From NCBI GenBank assembly GCA_958296045.1, contig CATQHT010000002.1, forward strand, positions 372,001-436,000: a stretch of DNA of 64,000 nucleotides. The letters run 5' to 3'. The notes beneath the pieces were generated by a model. It saw only the letters and a list, made by a program, of their open reading frames with translations. It was not told where the DNA came from and ran no database searches. Made by a program: the position numbers and the translations under genes. Shown one piece after another: positions 45,346-53,782 of this stretch. Every line of letters begins with the position of its first letter. Positions within the stretch are counted from its first letter, which is position 1. The DNA comes from Rhodothermales bacterium (GTDB taxonomy: Bacteria; Bacteroidota; Rhodothermia; Rhodothermales; Bin80).

Positions 45346-45373
45346 TTGCAAGTCCAGTCACCTTGCTATCTTG
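45346..45373 (+). promoter_or_regulatory. Candidate Bacteroidota-type promoter
   Basis: TTGCA at 45346 and TATCTTG at 45367 fit the -33/-7 pattern (TTG ... TAnnTTG) used by the primary sigma factor of Bacteroidota and Rhodothermota. If used, transcription would begin close to 45380, so the ATG at 45379 would be leaderless or excluded and ATG 45397 would be the natural start of the repeat lipoprotein. Prediction from sequence only. Confidence 0.35.
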
Positions 45374-45396
45374 CCCCTATGTCTTCCCGCAGAGTT

Positions 45397-46815
45397 ATGA
45401 CTCCTACCAAGCGTGCAACGTCCCGCACGGCGGTCTTTTCGCTCGCCACTGCGGCACTTCTCATTCTGATCGGCGGTTGCTACACGCAGTTGGGCTACCG
45501 CTATGTCGACCGCGAGCCTGACTACGAGGAGGTGACCGTTTACGAGACGGAGGTAGGCGACAGCGTCGTTGTGGACAAGTATTACCATGATGAGGTCTAC
45601 ACGCATGTCGAGCCGTACCGGTATCGCCGGTATTTTTCGCGCTTTTACGGCTACCCCGGGCATCTATATGACCCGTGGTACGACGACTACGGTTTTGGGA
45701 CGAACATCTACCTGAGCATTAGCTTCGGCAGTCCTTGGTACCAGCCGTTTTATTACCCTTTCTTATATGATCCGTTTGGGTTCCCGGGGCATTATGGCTA
45801 TGGCTATGGAAATGGCTACGGCTACGGGCACGGCTACGGCTACGGGCACGGCTATGGCTACGGCGGCTGGGGCTATCCGAATTATGCCAACTATGGTTGG
45901 GGCGACGACAGCAATTACGGGCCACGCGGGCCCAGTGTTGGTCGCGGCGGGTTGCCCACAGGCGGCCGTACCGGCTACAATGGCCGCTATGGGTGGGGCG
46001 GAACGAATACGGGAGGTGGCCTGGCAGGGCGCGGTGCCCGCCGCTCTGGCGTAACATCGTATACCTCCGATTCCGGTGACGATGGTGACAGCGGGCGTAT
46101 TGGCCGCGGCGGTGTCAGGTCCAGCAGCGGGGCCCGAACGACCGCAAGGCGCGTTCCCGGTTCTGGTCGTACCGGCAGCTCGACGTCTTCGTCTGGCAGG
46201 GTAGCACCGCGCAGGACTACCACTTCCGGGGGAGGCACTCGTACCACTGTAGGTCGAGGTGGTGTGACCTCACGCAGCACGCCGTCGCGCACGGTAGGGC
46301 GCACTCGAAGCTCGGGGACTACGACCCGCAGCACCGGTCGCGTGTCCAGCACACGCACGCGGAGCTCTTCTAGAAGCGGTTCAGCCAGTCGCGGACGCAC
46401 CACCACCCGTCGGAGCGGCACCGTTTCAAGGACAAAGTCCCGTTCATCGGGCAGCACTTCGCGTGCTCCGGCCCGTTCATCGGGTAGCACTTCGCGTGCT
46501 CCGGCCCGTTCGTCTGGCAGCACTTCGCGTGCTCCGGCCCGTTCATCGGGTAGCACTTCGCGTGCTCCGGCCCGTTCATCGGGTAGCACTTCGCGTGCTC
46601 CGGCCCGTTCATCGGGTAGCACTTCGCGTGCTCCGGCCCGTTCATCGGGTAGCACTTCGCGTGCTCCGGCCCGTTCATCGGGTAGCACTTCGCGTGCTCC
46701 GGCCCGTTCATCGGGTAGCACTTCGCGTGCTCCGGCCCGTTCGTCTGGCAGCACTTCGCGTGCTCCGGCCCGTTCGTCAGGTGGGAGTAGCCGTTCCCCC
46801 AAACGGGGCAACTAG
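45397..46815 (+). CDS. Glycine/tyrosine-rich lipoprotein with Ser-Arg-Pro-Ala tandem repeats
   Basis: The start is taken as ATG 45397 (MTPTKRATSRTAVFSL); the track ORF starts at 45310, and ATG 45379 is also possible. The signal ends in lipobox LIGGC (Cys near track residue 57). The mature part is tyrosine-rich (DREPDYEEVTVYETEVGD, YGYGNGYGYGHGYGYG). A Gly/Arg/Ser region follows, and ten near-perfect copies of SSGSTSRAPAR lead to a basic end (SRSPKRGN). No known fold; the C-terminal region is intrinsically disordered and very basic and could bind anionic surface polymers or nucleic acid (inference). An outer-membrane barrel gene follows on the same strand. Confidence 0.75.
   Translation: MTPTKRATSRTAVFSLATAALLILIGGCYTQLGYRYVDREPDYEEVTVYETEVGDSVVVDKYYHDEVYTHVEPYRYRRYFSRFYGYPGHLYDPWYDDYGFGTNIYLSISFGSPWYQPFYYPFLYDPFGFPGHYGYGYGNGYGYGHGYGYGHGYGYGGWGYPNYANYGWGDDSNYGPRGPSVGRGGLPTGGRTGYNGRYGWGGTNTGGGLAGRGARRSGVTSYTSDSGDDGDSGRIGRGGVRSSSGARTTARRVPGSGRTGSSTSSSGRVAPRRTTTSGGGTRTTVGRGGVTSRSTPSRTVGRTRSSGTTTRSTGRVSSTRTRSSSRSGSASRGRTTTRRSGTVSRTKSRSSGSTSRAPARSSGSTSRAPARSSGSTSRAPARSSGSTSRAPARSSGSTSRAPARSSGSTSRAPARSSGSTSRAPARSSGSTSRAPARSSGSTSRAPARSSGSTSRAPARSSGGSSRSPKRGN
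46444..46773 (+). repeat. 33-nt tandem repeat, ten units, inside the lipoprotein gene
   Basis: The unit TCATCGGGTAGCACTTCGCG-TGCTCCGGCCCGT repeats ten times, with starts at 46444, 46477, 46510, 46543, 46576, 46609, 46642, 46675, 46708 and 46741. Units 3 and 10 have TCGTCTGGC instead of TCATCGGGT, and unit 1 has TCATCGGGC. The length is a multiple of three, so changes in copy number keep the frame. Because the unit contains no stop in several frames, spurious ORFs appear on both strands. Confidence 0.95.
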
Positions 46816-46878
46816 GGCAGATTGAGCGGTAGCTAATCTGCTGAAATGAGGTCCGAAATCCACATTTGCAGGATAGGT

Positions 46879-48480
46879 ATGTACAAGAAGATCCAACATC
46901 TTACCACGGCGGCCGCTCTGGGATTGCTTGTTTGGTGCGGAACCGGTCAGGTACAGGCGCAAACCGCAGAAGACGGACTTCGCCTCGGCCAGCGGACATC
47001 TGCATCTGGTGCACGCATGGTCGGTCTCGGGACGGCGGGTTATGGTGGGTTCGGTGATGTGGCCTCCATATATGGTAACCCGGCAGGGCTTGGCTTGGTG
47101 ACCCGGTCCTCCATTTCAGGGACGCTGACCACCTGGCGGACAGAGGATGCCGCATCCTCCAGAACGCGCGGATTCAGCACTAGTGCTCTGGATCAAACAG
47201 CCTCCAGCATCGGTCTTAGCAATGTAGGATGGCTATACAGAGCACCGACCGCGCGAGGGGCACTCGTGATCGGGCTGGCCTATAACCAGGTCGCGAGTTT
47301 CGATCGTAGCATGCGCTTTAATGGAGAGAATTCCCAAAGCACGATCTCCACATCATTCCTGCCGTTTCCAGGCGAGTATCGACTGTCCGAAGAGGGTGGC
47401 CTCGCAGAGCTAGGTGACTACGTCTTTCCTGCATTCAATGGTGGTCTGATAGAGTTTTTTCCAGAATTCAGAGCTGACGATCCAGAAACCTATCCTTTTC
47501 TGGAGGCGGTCATTCCGGGAACCACCATTCGCCAGGGCGGCACCGTCAATGAGTCTGGAGGTCTGGGCGAGGCCAGCTTGGGCGGCAGCCTCGAAGTGGC
47601 CGAAGGCATGCTAGTGGGTGTTTCACTAAACCTGGCCTTCGGGCGCTATGATCTGCGCAGCACATTTGAAGAGGAGGACATCCATGATGAGAACGGACCT
47701 AATGACTACAGCGTATTGCAGGATGACGGCAGCTTGCTGGAGGGGTTTGACTATCTGAGGTTCAGGCAGCGCGTTTCATCCGATCTCCTGGGCGTTAATC
47801 TGCGCATCGGTTTTTCCACCAAAGTGACTTCCTCCTTGCGCTTGGGCGTGTCGCTGGAGACACCTACACAAATCAATATCGACGAGTCGTACGGCACCTC
47901 GTACGAAACGCACTTTGATGACGGTGGCATACTCTCTTATGGCGACCAGTCCGACGACATTGGCAATGGCACGTATTCCTACACGCTGCATACTCCATCG
48001 CGGATAGGTGCTGGAGCATCGTTCGAGCTGCAGCGGATCACAGTGCTGTTAGATGTGGAGGTTGTGGACTGGAGTGGCATGCAGTTCAGCTCAGATGATG
48101 AAGGAACCTTTGACGACCTCAACGACCAGATCAGTCAGGACTATGGCACTGTCGTCAACATGAGTGGCGGCATGGAAGTGGGATTCGGACCGTGGCAGAT
48201 TCGGGGAGGGGTGTCGATGCGTCCAGATCCGTTTCTGAACGAGCTGAGCACCAGCAGCGGTGGTAGCCTCAACCGTGATCAGCTGCAGTTTTCGGCTGGG
48301 TTCGGGTTTACCTTTTCAGAAAACATGCAGCTCAATGCCGCCTGGTCGATGGGACAGTTTGACGGTTCTTACCTGCCCTATCCTGCAGATACCTACGGCC
48401 CACGCCAGGAGCACATAGTGCATATTGACGAGGCGGTTACGCGGCAGCAGGTGATTGCAGGCATGATCTACCGCTTCTAG
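46879..48480 (+). CDS. Outer-membrane barrel protein, PorV/FadL-like
   Basis: Start at ATG 46879 (MYKKIQHLTTAAALGLLVWC), giving 533 residues with a signal peptide ending QVQAQ. The block ASGARMVGLGTAGYGGFGDV followed by ASIYGNPAGLGL is the conserved N-terminal motif of PorV/UPF0164 and FadL-related barrels (the NPAG motif), in which an N-terminal plug precedes a 14-strand-type barrel. The end AGMIYRF is a typical barrel terminus. Proteins of this type import hydrophobic compounds (FadL) or assist type IX secretion (PorV); a choice is not possible from sequence. No other T9SS gene is in the window. Confidence 0.8.
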   Translation: MYKKIQHLTTAAALGLLVWCGTGQVQAQTAEDGLRLGQRTSASGARMVGLGTAGYGGFGDVASIYGNPAGLGLVTRSSISGTLTTWRTEDAASSRTRGFSTSALDQTASSIGLSNVGWLYRAPTARGALVIGLAYNQVASFDRSMRFNGENSQSTISTSFLPFPGEYRLSEEGGLAELGDYVFPAFNGGLIEFFPEFRADDPETYPFLEAVIPGTTIRQGGTVNESGGLGEASLGGSLEVAEGMLVGVSLNLAFGRYDLRSTFEEEDIHDENGPNDYSVLQDDGSLLEGFDYLRFRQRVSSDLLGVNLRIGFSTKVTSSLRLGVSLETPTQINIDESYGTSYETHFDDGGILSYGDQSDDIGNGTYSYTLHTPSRIGAGASFELQRITVLLDVEVVDWSGMQFSSDDEGTFDDLNDQISQDYGTVVNMSGGMEVGFGPWQIRGGVSMRPDPFLNELSTSSGGSLNRDQLQFSAGFGFTFSENMQLNAAWSMGQFDGSYLPYPADTYGPRQEHIVHIDEAVTRQQVIAGMIYRF

Positions 48481-48566
48481 GCGCAGGTAGCCAGCCTCTT
48501 GCCCAGATAGGTTTGGGAGTGGGAGCGAGCTCTCAGTAGTGCTGGCTATCTTGGCGCGGCGGGCAC

Positions 48567-49604
48567 TTATGGCACACTGGATGTGTTTGCCCGTCGTCGT
48601 CGCAAGTAGGACCTTAGCCGCGCCGCATCGCGGTTGTGACCGCTTAGCGTGGCATTAAACGCGTGCCCGCCCTCGGGACTGGCCACAAAAAACATGTAGT
48701 CGTGGTGCTCTGGGTCAGCTGCGGCCTCGAGGGATTGGCGCCCTGGGTTCGTGATCGGACCCGGCGGCAGCCCCCGAAACAGATACGTGTTGAAGGGATG
48801 CTTCAATCGGTAGTCCGAATAGAAGAGGCGCCGCTTTGCGCCCTCAACTTTCATCAGCCCGTACTGGACCGTGGGGTCCGCCTGCAGGGGCCAGCCTCGC
48901 TCCAGCCGATTCAGGTACACCCCTGCCACGGCCGCTTTCTCGCGATCTACGCTGGTTTCCCATTCGACAATGCTGGCCAGGGTGATCACATCCTCCTGGT
49001 CCAAGTGCAACCCGCGCTTGGTAGCCAGTGTGTCCAAGTGGTCCTCAAGGAACCTGTCCATATAGCGCTTGATGTACGTTACCACACGGACTGCACTCTC
49101 GTTACAATAGAAGTGGTAGGTATCTGGGAGCATGTGTCCGAACAGGTGCCTGGGCTTGGTGCCCAGATCGGCTGCAAGCGTCGAGTCATTCAGTGCCGCA
49201 AGAAAGTCCGAGTCGTCAAAAACCATGTTGCGCGATGCCACCCGAGCCACCGCGTTGGGATGCGACCCCGACGGGATCCTCACTGGCACGACCGTCTGCT
49301 CTCCAGCACGCAGACGCCGCAGGAGCTGATACGGCGTAGCCGCGTGGCTGAACTCGTAGCATCCAGGCTTGATCTGGGTACCCCAGCCCGTAGCCCGGGC
49401 CAGCGGAAGAAAAGCCCATCGCCAAATCAGCATCTCCTGCGCCATAAGCGAGTCGGTCACGGCATCCACTGACGGGCTGGGAGGAATGCGCACCCACCGT
49501 GGGCTGGGCGGCTTCGGCGGCTTCTGAACAAAGACCACCAGGTAGGCAAGTGAGGCCGCAACAACAACCAAGCCAGCGACAACCGTACTCAGCTTTCGTA
49601 CCAT
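48567..49604 (-). CDS. mltG: Endolytic murein transglycosylase MltG
   Basis: 345 residues. A single transmembrane helix (about residues 8-27) anchors it in the inner membrane. A LysM-like region follows, then the YceG catalytic domain with LASIVEWETSVDREKAAVAG, where the catalytic Glu lies in the ASIVExET motif, and VYLNRLERGWPLQADPTVQY. The C-terminal NTYLFRGLPPGPITNPGRQS and FVASPEGGHAFNATLSGHNR are conserved. It cuts nascent glycan strands and helps set their length. It lies just downstream of the chorismate mutase gene (3-bp gap). Confidence 0.93.
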   Translation of the reverse strand: MVRKLSTVVAGLVVVAASLAYLVVFVQKPPKPPSPRWVRIPPSPSVDAVTDSLMAQEMLIWRWAFLPLARATGWGTQIKPGCYEFSHAATPYQLLRRLRAGEQTVVPVRIPSGSHPNAVARVASRNMVFDDSDFLAALNDSTLAADLGTKPRHLFGHMLPDTYHFYCNESAVRVVTYIKRYMDRFLEDHLDTLATKRGLHLDQEDVITLASIVEWETSVDREKAAVAGVYLNRLERGWPLQADPTVQYGLMKVEGAKRRLFYSDYRLKHPFNTYLFRGLPPGPITNPGRQSLEAAADPEHHDYMFFVASPEGGHAFNATLSGHNRDAARLRSYLRRRRANTSSVP

Positions 49605-49607
49605 AAA

Positions 49608-50036
49608 TTAGAAGTCAGGCATATCCTGATACTTTTTACGCTCTAGCGCGCGCGTTTCGTCAATGATGCGCTCGAAGAGGCGTCGCACAGCGCTGTTGTC
49701 GAGCGGTCCACTATTGGCATTGGTAACGTTATGGATAACCTCTTGTTCGCGCATGGGCAGGTATACGGGCATCCCGAGCTGCTTCTTGATTAGGCCGATT
49801 ACATTTGCGCATTTGGCACGCTCGCTCAGCAGCAGGAGTACCTTCCGGTCAATAGCATCGATGCGGGCGCGCAGCGGAAGCAGGTCCTCTTGCGTGGGTG
49901 CGGTCGGAACAGAGGACGCTAGGTCCGCCTGAGGATTCTGCAACGGTTGGTTCAATTCGAAATGGCAGTGACAGGCTGGGTCAGGCCCAGGGTCCCGGTC
50001 GTGGTACGGTCCAGCGCAAAGTACGGAATCAGGCAT
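49608..50036 (-). CDS. Chorismate mutase, AroQ type
   Basis: Start chosen at ATG 50036 (MPDSVLCAG); 142 residues. The C-terminal 90 residues form the helical AroQ fold: LRARIDAIDRKVLLLLSERA with the active-site Arg and Asp, AKCANVIGLIKKQLGMPVYL with the active-site Lys, and REQEVI ... FERIIDETRALERKK. It converts chorismate to prephenate for Phe/Tyr synthesis. The N-terminal about 50 residues are unrelated and may be a linker or a remnant start region. It is immediately upstream of mltG, although the functions differ. Confidence 0.88.
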   Translation of the reverse strand: MPDSVLCAGPYHDRDPGPDPACHCHFELNQPLQNPQADLASSVPTAPTQEDLLPLRARIDAIDRKVLLLLSERAKCANVIGLIKKQLGMPVYLPMREQEVIHNVTNANSGPLDNSAVRRLFERIIDETRALERKKYQDMPDF

Positions 50037-50078
50037 CACCTCAGGCCCTTTCGAGAACAATTCGCAGGCAGCCACGTA

Positions 50079-50110
50079 TTGACTGCCATCGACTGGTGAT
50101 GTACATTTTG
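50079..50110 (+). promoter_or_regulatory. Candidate Bacteroidota-type promoter
   Basis: TTGAC at 50079 and TACATTTTG at 50102 resemble the -33 (TTG) and -7 (TAnnTTTG) elements, with a normal gap and a likely start near 50117, about 20 nt before the ATG at 50136. It would drive the following exported protein and probably the LytR_C, rsfS and lipoprotein genes. Prediction only. Confidence 0.4.
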
Positions 50111-50135
50111 TCTGGTGAACCTAGACCCGATACCC

Positions 50136-50696
50136 ATGCGAAAGACGCTAGCAGTTGTGATTCTTGTCGCGGCCGCGGCCATTCCTATGTCGGCTGACGC
50201 GCAGTTCAGGGACGCGGTCGCGCACAATCGGCCTTCGGCCCGCCTGTACCAGGCGACCGGTGCGCTGGGATCGGTGATGAACAAGATCTTCAGCCCGTCC
50301 GTTTTCAAGATGAGTCATTCGGTGGAGATGTCGGCTGGCTCATTTGGCGGGCAGGGCTATTCCATGGGGATGTACACCAACACGATGGCATGGCAGTTCA
50401 GCGAAAAGCTGGCGATGCGTGCGGATGTCGCGGTGGCCTACTCGCCGCAGAACCAGAATCTGGCGCGCCTGGGAGCGCAAAACTCAGGGCCTCGTGTCTT
50501 TCTGCGCAATGCGGAAATTGCCTGGCGCCCTTCTGAAAACTTCCAGCTGAATATCCAGGTCCGGCAGGATCCTTACGGTTATCGTCACCCGTTTGTAAGT
50601 CCGTATGGTGGGTATTACGGGTACGGATTCTCCCCGTACTTATCGTATCGCTCTGGCTACAGGGGCGGCCCATTTTGGCGCAGCCGCCGGCAGTAG
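50136..50696 (+). CDS. Exported protein with Tyr/Gly-rich C-terminus
   Basis: Start at ATG 50136 (MRKTLAVVILVAAAAIPMSA), 186 residues. The signal peptide ends SADAQ. The mature part contains the beta-like block FKMSHSVEMSAGSFGGQGYS and the C-terminus YGYRHPFVSPYGGYYGYGFS ... GGPFWRSRRQ, rich in Tyr, Gly and Arg. It reads like a small outer-membrane or surface protein; no family is recognised. It heads a probable operon with the LytR_C gene (15 bp gap), rsfS and a lipoprotein. Confidence 0.7.
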   Translation: MRKTLAVVILVAAAAIPMSADAQFRDAVAHNRPSARLYQATGALGSVMNKIFSPSVFKMSHSVEMSAGSFGGQGYSMGMYTNTMAWQFSEKLAMRADVAVAYSPQNQNLARLGAQNSGPRVFLRNAEIAWRPSENFQLNIQVRQDPYGYRHPFVSPYGGYYGYGFSPYLSYRSGYRGGPFWRSRRQ

Positions 50697-50711
50697 GCCC
50701 GATACAGCACC

Positions 50712-51200
50712 ATGACCCGACGACGAGCCCACATCATAGGATTGAATGTGATTCTGACTGCCATGGGCTTTGTTGTGCTGGCGTTGGGTTGGCAGATGGT
50801 CCAGCGCCTCCGCATTACGCCCGTGGTAGCACAGCAGGCAGTGATGCGGGCGGACATTTATCCGTCCGCTACGGACATCTATCAAGTGGAGGTTCGTAAC
50901 GGTGCTGGCATCAATGGCGCGGCGCAGACGCTGCGAAGCTACCTGAGGTCCAAAGGATATGATGTGGTGGAGGTAGGCAACCATCGCTCATTCGATGTTG
51001 AAAGGACTGAGGTGATCGACAGGGTTGGTAGCCTTGATATAGCGATTGAGGTCGCAGCCTCGCTGGGGCTAAGCAGTGATCGAGTTAGGCAGGAGGAGGT
51101 TGGCGGGTATTTCATCGATGCGTCGGTAATCATTGGCAGAGATTATTACCTGTTGCCTCCGTTTGCGGACGCGGCAGTTCCCGGTGACGTGCAGCTCTAG
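50712..51200 (+). CDS. Membrane protein with LytR C-terminal domain
   Basis: 162 residues. An N-terminal transmembrane helix (about 8-28) anchors a periplasmic domain of the LytR_C type (VEVRNGAGINGAAQTLRSYL, RSKGYDVVEVGNHRSFDVER, ETEV-like TEVIDR). In other bacteria this domain accompanies LytR-CpsA-Psr wall-polymer ligases but also occurs alone. A small peptidoglycan- or polymer-linked role is likely. It precedes rsfS. Confidence 0.8.
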   Translation: MTRRRAHIIGLNVILTAMGFVVLALGWQMVQRLRITPVVAQQAVMRADIYPSATDIYQVEVRNGAGINGAAQTLRSYLRSKGYDVVEVGNHRSFDVERTEVIDRVGSLDIAIEVAASLGLSSDRVRQEEVGGYFIDASVIIGRDYYLLPPFADAAVPGDVQL

Positions 51201-51212
51201 CAGCTCTAGTTA

Positions 51213-51620
51213 TTGAAAGCCTCCACCGCATCTGAGCGCCGTGCGCTGGGCGCGTCGTCGAAAGCGTTGGCTCGGCATGCCGTAGCAGCGGTCCTCGACA
51301 AGAAGGCCGAGGACGTGGTCGTGATGGATATGCGCGAAGTAAGCGGCTTGGCGGATTACTTCGTGTTGTGCTCTGGGGTCAGCGACAGTCAGATCCGGGC
51401 GATCCAAGAGGCCGTAGAAGCAAGGATCCGCGGAGCAGAAGATGAGCGTCCCTGGCATCGGGAGGGCGAGGATTTTAGGCAGTGGGTGCTTCTGGACTAT
51501 GTTGACTTGGTGGTCCACATTTTCAGCAGAGAGCGGCGGGCGTTCTACAACCTCGAGCGGTTGTGGAATGACGCGCCTCAGGAAACGGTGACCGGCGATG
51601 CGTGCACAATGCTTACATAG
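51213..51620 (+). CDS. rsfS: Ribosome silencing factor RsfS
   Basis: 135 residues, starting at TTG 51213. The family core is present: ALARHAVAAVLDKKAEDVVV, SGLADYFVLCSGVSDSQIRA and EGEDFRQWVLLDYVDLVVHI then FSRERRAFYNLERLW. RsfS binds L14 and blocks subunit joining in stationary phase. The C-terminal about 15 residues are an unconserved tail. The next gene overlaps its end by 23 bp. Confidence 0.93.
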   Translation: MKASTASERRALGASSKALARHAVAAVLDKKAEDVVVMDMREVSGLADYFVLCSGVSDSQIRAIQEAVEARIRGAEDERPWHREGEDFRQWVLLDYVDLVVHIFSRERRAFYNLERLWNDAPQETVTGDACTMLT

Positions 51621-52125
51621 GGATCGCGTGTTGCGTTGGCCGCTTTTGGCACTGCTCCTGGTTGCAGGGTGTACCGGAGCCCGTGAGGCACCTGTTCCTG
51701 ATGCTCAGTTTGGTCACCGGTATGAGGATCCCGCGCCTGACGGGCGGCTGACTGCAACGGTGGTACCTGCCAAGGAAGGCGAAGAGTACCGGTACTTCCC
51801 TGCCTCTGTGGAATCCGTTACGGTGCGGCCCGCCCCATTTGATGAAAACATGCCTGCCGACAGCCAGGAGGTGGCGGTGGAGGTGCTGATCAAGGGTGCG
51901 CTGCCTGATGCTTGCATGCAGCTGCACGCCTTTAGCCAGGAGCGCACGGGCAACATCATCAGTGCCACTTTCCAGATGCGTCGAGCACAGTCGGCCGTCT
52001 GCGCCACAGTGCTCCGACCGTATCGATTCTACGTCCTGCTGGAGGGTATGTACGAGCCAGGGCATTACACGCTCAGGCTAAACGGTCGCGCCTTCCCGTT
52101 TCAGGTGAGGCCTGCGCGCTCCTAG
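51598..52125 (+). CDS. Small lipoprotein downstream of rsfS
   Basis: 175 residues from the ATG near 51599; a GTG at 51628 is also possible. The lipobox is LLLVAGC (Cys about residue 25). The mature domain has regular beta strands (ESVTVRPAPFDENMPADSQE, VAVEVLIKGALPDACMQLHA, YEPGHYTLRLNGRAFPFQV), an Ig-like or YtfJ-like pattern with two conserved Cys. No function can be given. It overlaps the end of rsfS and is probably co-transcribed. Confidence 0.7.
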   Translation: MRAQCLHRDRVLRWPLLALLLVAGCTGAREAPVPDAQFGHRYEDPAPDGRLTATVVPAKEGEEYRYFPASVESVTVRPAPFDENMPADSQEVAVEVLIKGALPDACMQLHAFSQERTGNIISATFQMRRAQSAVCATVLRPYRFYVLLEGMYEPGHYTLRLNGRAFPFQVRPARS

Positions 52126-52442
52126 CTAGCATAGGCGTCGCCTTGATGGCAGGGTGTGGCAGCGGCTTGACAATGTGGCGGCTGGGCATACGAGGCGATG
52201 GAACAGCGCTGTGACGTGTAGCCACGAGATGGGTATGAGGAGGGGCTTACTTGCCTGACCCACCTTTGTCGCTCTGGCTGACGGCGGGGCCTCGTTCGTC
52301 CTGATTTTCCTCCTAGCGGGCCGATATCAGCGCCGTTTTGCGTCGATATTGCCGCCGATCGCGTTGTAGTGAAATACATAGGCCCCCCGGGCACCCGCCG
52401 CAAATAGCGCCGTAACACCACCCCGGACCAGACGCGCAGCAC
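52126..52442. other. Gap before the IS region
   Basis: About 320 bp after the lipoprotein gene with no readable gene on either strand. Confidence 0.4.
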
Positions 52443-52774
52443 CATGCTTCGTACGAGCCTCTAATTACCGCCGCAAAAACGGCCAGGTGCGAACCTCATT
52501 CGCGCTCCTTCAATCCGTACGCGTCGAAGGACAATCCACCCACCGTACCCTACTCAACCTCGGACGGGATTTCAGTATCCCTAAGCAAGACTGGCCCGAA
52601 CTCGCCAAGCAGGTCACCGCCCGACTAAAAGGACTAGCTCGCATCCCCGTACAGGAAGAGTGCAAATTCCGATGGAAGTGCGCCACCAATTCCAGAGCAT
52701 GCGCGCCACGTACATGCACATGTGTGCATGGTGGTTGTTGGAGCTGGTTTGATCGGGGGTATAACGTCGTGTAG
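52443..52774 (+). pseudogene. IS1634-family transposase, N-terminal remnant
   Basis: The plus frame reads SNYRRKNGQVRTSFALLQSV then STHRTLLNLGRDFSIPKQDW and PELAKQVTARLKGLARIPV, the IS1634 N-terminal block. After about 50 residues it degenerates into Cys/Arg-rich sequence and no DDE core follows. It is a separate fragment of the same family as 1088-1552. Confidence 0.65.
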
Positions 52775-52834
52775 AAGGTCCCCTTGTCATCGTTATTCTG
52801 GGTCTTTGTTTAATCAGACAAGAGGCCCAGAGCC

Positions 52835-53005
52835 ATGGCAACCCATCGTATTCCCATGAAGAGAGTTAGGTGCATTTTGGTGCTTTACTTTGAGCGATCC
52901 TACTCTGAGCGTCGAATCGCTCAGCATGTAGGAGTTGGTCGTCGTACGGTATCTCGCACGCTTTCGCGGTTGAACCCGCATAATTCACGTCTGAGATTTG
53001 CATAA
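52835..53005 (+). pseudogene. Short IstA-like N-terminal fragment (IS21 type)
   Basis: A 56-codon frame beginning ATG 52835 encodes MATHRIPMKRVRCILVLYFE and RIAQHVGVGRRTVSRTLSRL, the helix-turn-helix start of IS21 IstA transposases (compare SVRGIGRALGISHSTVLGYL in the intact istA at 56677-58239). It stops at TAA 53005. Only the DNA-binding start remains. It is too short for the ORF track. Confidence 0.55.
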
Positions 53006-53782
53006 AACAGCAGCAAAGCATTGCATGGATACTTTGTTACAATACATATAACCCTGAGTGCATCAAATTTCAACTAGAAGGGCGTTTATACGGTCCATTT
53101 CAACGAATAAAGAGGCTTTTGCCTATTGATTTACAGCGGATGGCCCCAAAACAAGAGTTTGGCGTGCTTCTGCTCGCCCGCTTAATTGCATTTAGGCCAT
53201 TGTATAAACATAGTTTATACGTGTTTTGGGGCAGTTGGCGGGATAGTACGGATTCACCCGCTGGGTGAACGATCCGTGGCCCATTTTGGGCCCTTTTGCC
53301 CGTCCTAGCAGGTATCCACTTTCCGGGCAGAGCCGGAGATTTCTGCGCCTGGGCGAGCTTGAGAGGGGCACCAAGAGGCAGGCGGATCGGTCTGCTAGAC
53401 GGCGGACATTGTCATGGCCGATTCGGCATTGCGAGTGCGGCCTGCATCGGTCGCATGCACGGCACTGGGTGCAGGATGGTTATGGGCTGTTTGCGGCGAG
53501 CCGGGAGCACCGTGCCAGGGTTATGGGCCCTGGCGGCAATGGCCGAAGGGCTGTGGGCCGTGGCACGCGAAGCGGCATTACGCACGATTTGACTCTCATA
53601 CTTCACTTTGACAAGACTTGTAATCACCTTTGGACTGCCTCATTGTTGCAGCGTGTAGGACGGTACAGCAGCCATGAGGCAGGGGGTCCCCTTACCCGCT
53701 GGGCGGGCTTGCGCACACCAGCACGAGCGCGTCACGGTGCCAGAAGGACCGCTACACGTACCATTCATGATCCAGTGAGCCC
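53006..53782. other. AT-richer gap with palindromes before the IS1380 element
   Basis: The first 200 bp (53010-53220) are AT-rich compared with the surroundings, and two palindromic stretches are visible (GGATTCACCCGCTGGGTGAACGATCC near 53248 and GGCCCATTTTGGGCC near 53278). The rest should include the left end of the IS1380 element, but I could not match an inverted copy of its right end. No gene seen. Confidence 0.4.

Noticed and set aside
46444-46773. CRISPR array
   Set aside because: The units are contiguous with no spacers and encode part of a protein in frame.
45987-46811. 274-residue ORF on the minus strand through the repeat region
   Set aside because: It is the antisense of the Ser/Arg repeats; its Asp/Glu/Arg/Val composition is dictated by the repeat and it has no signal or motif.
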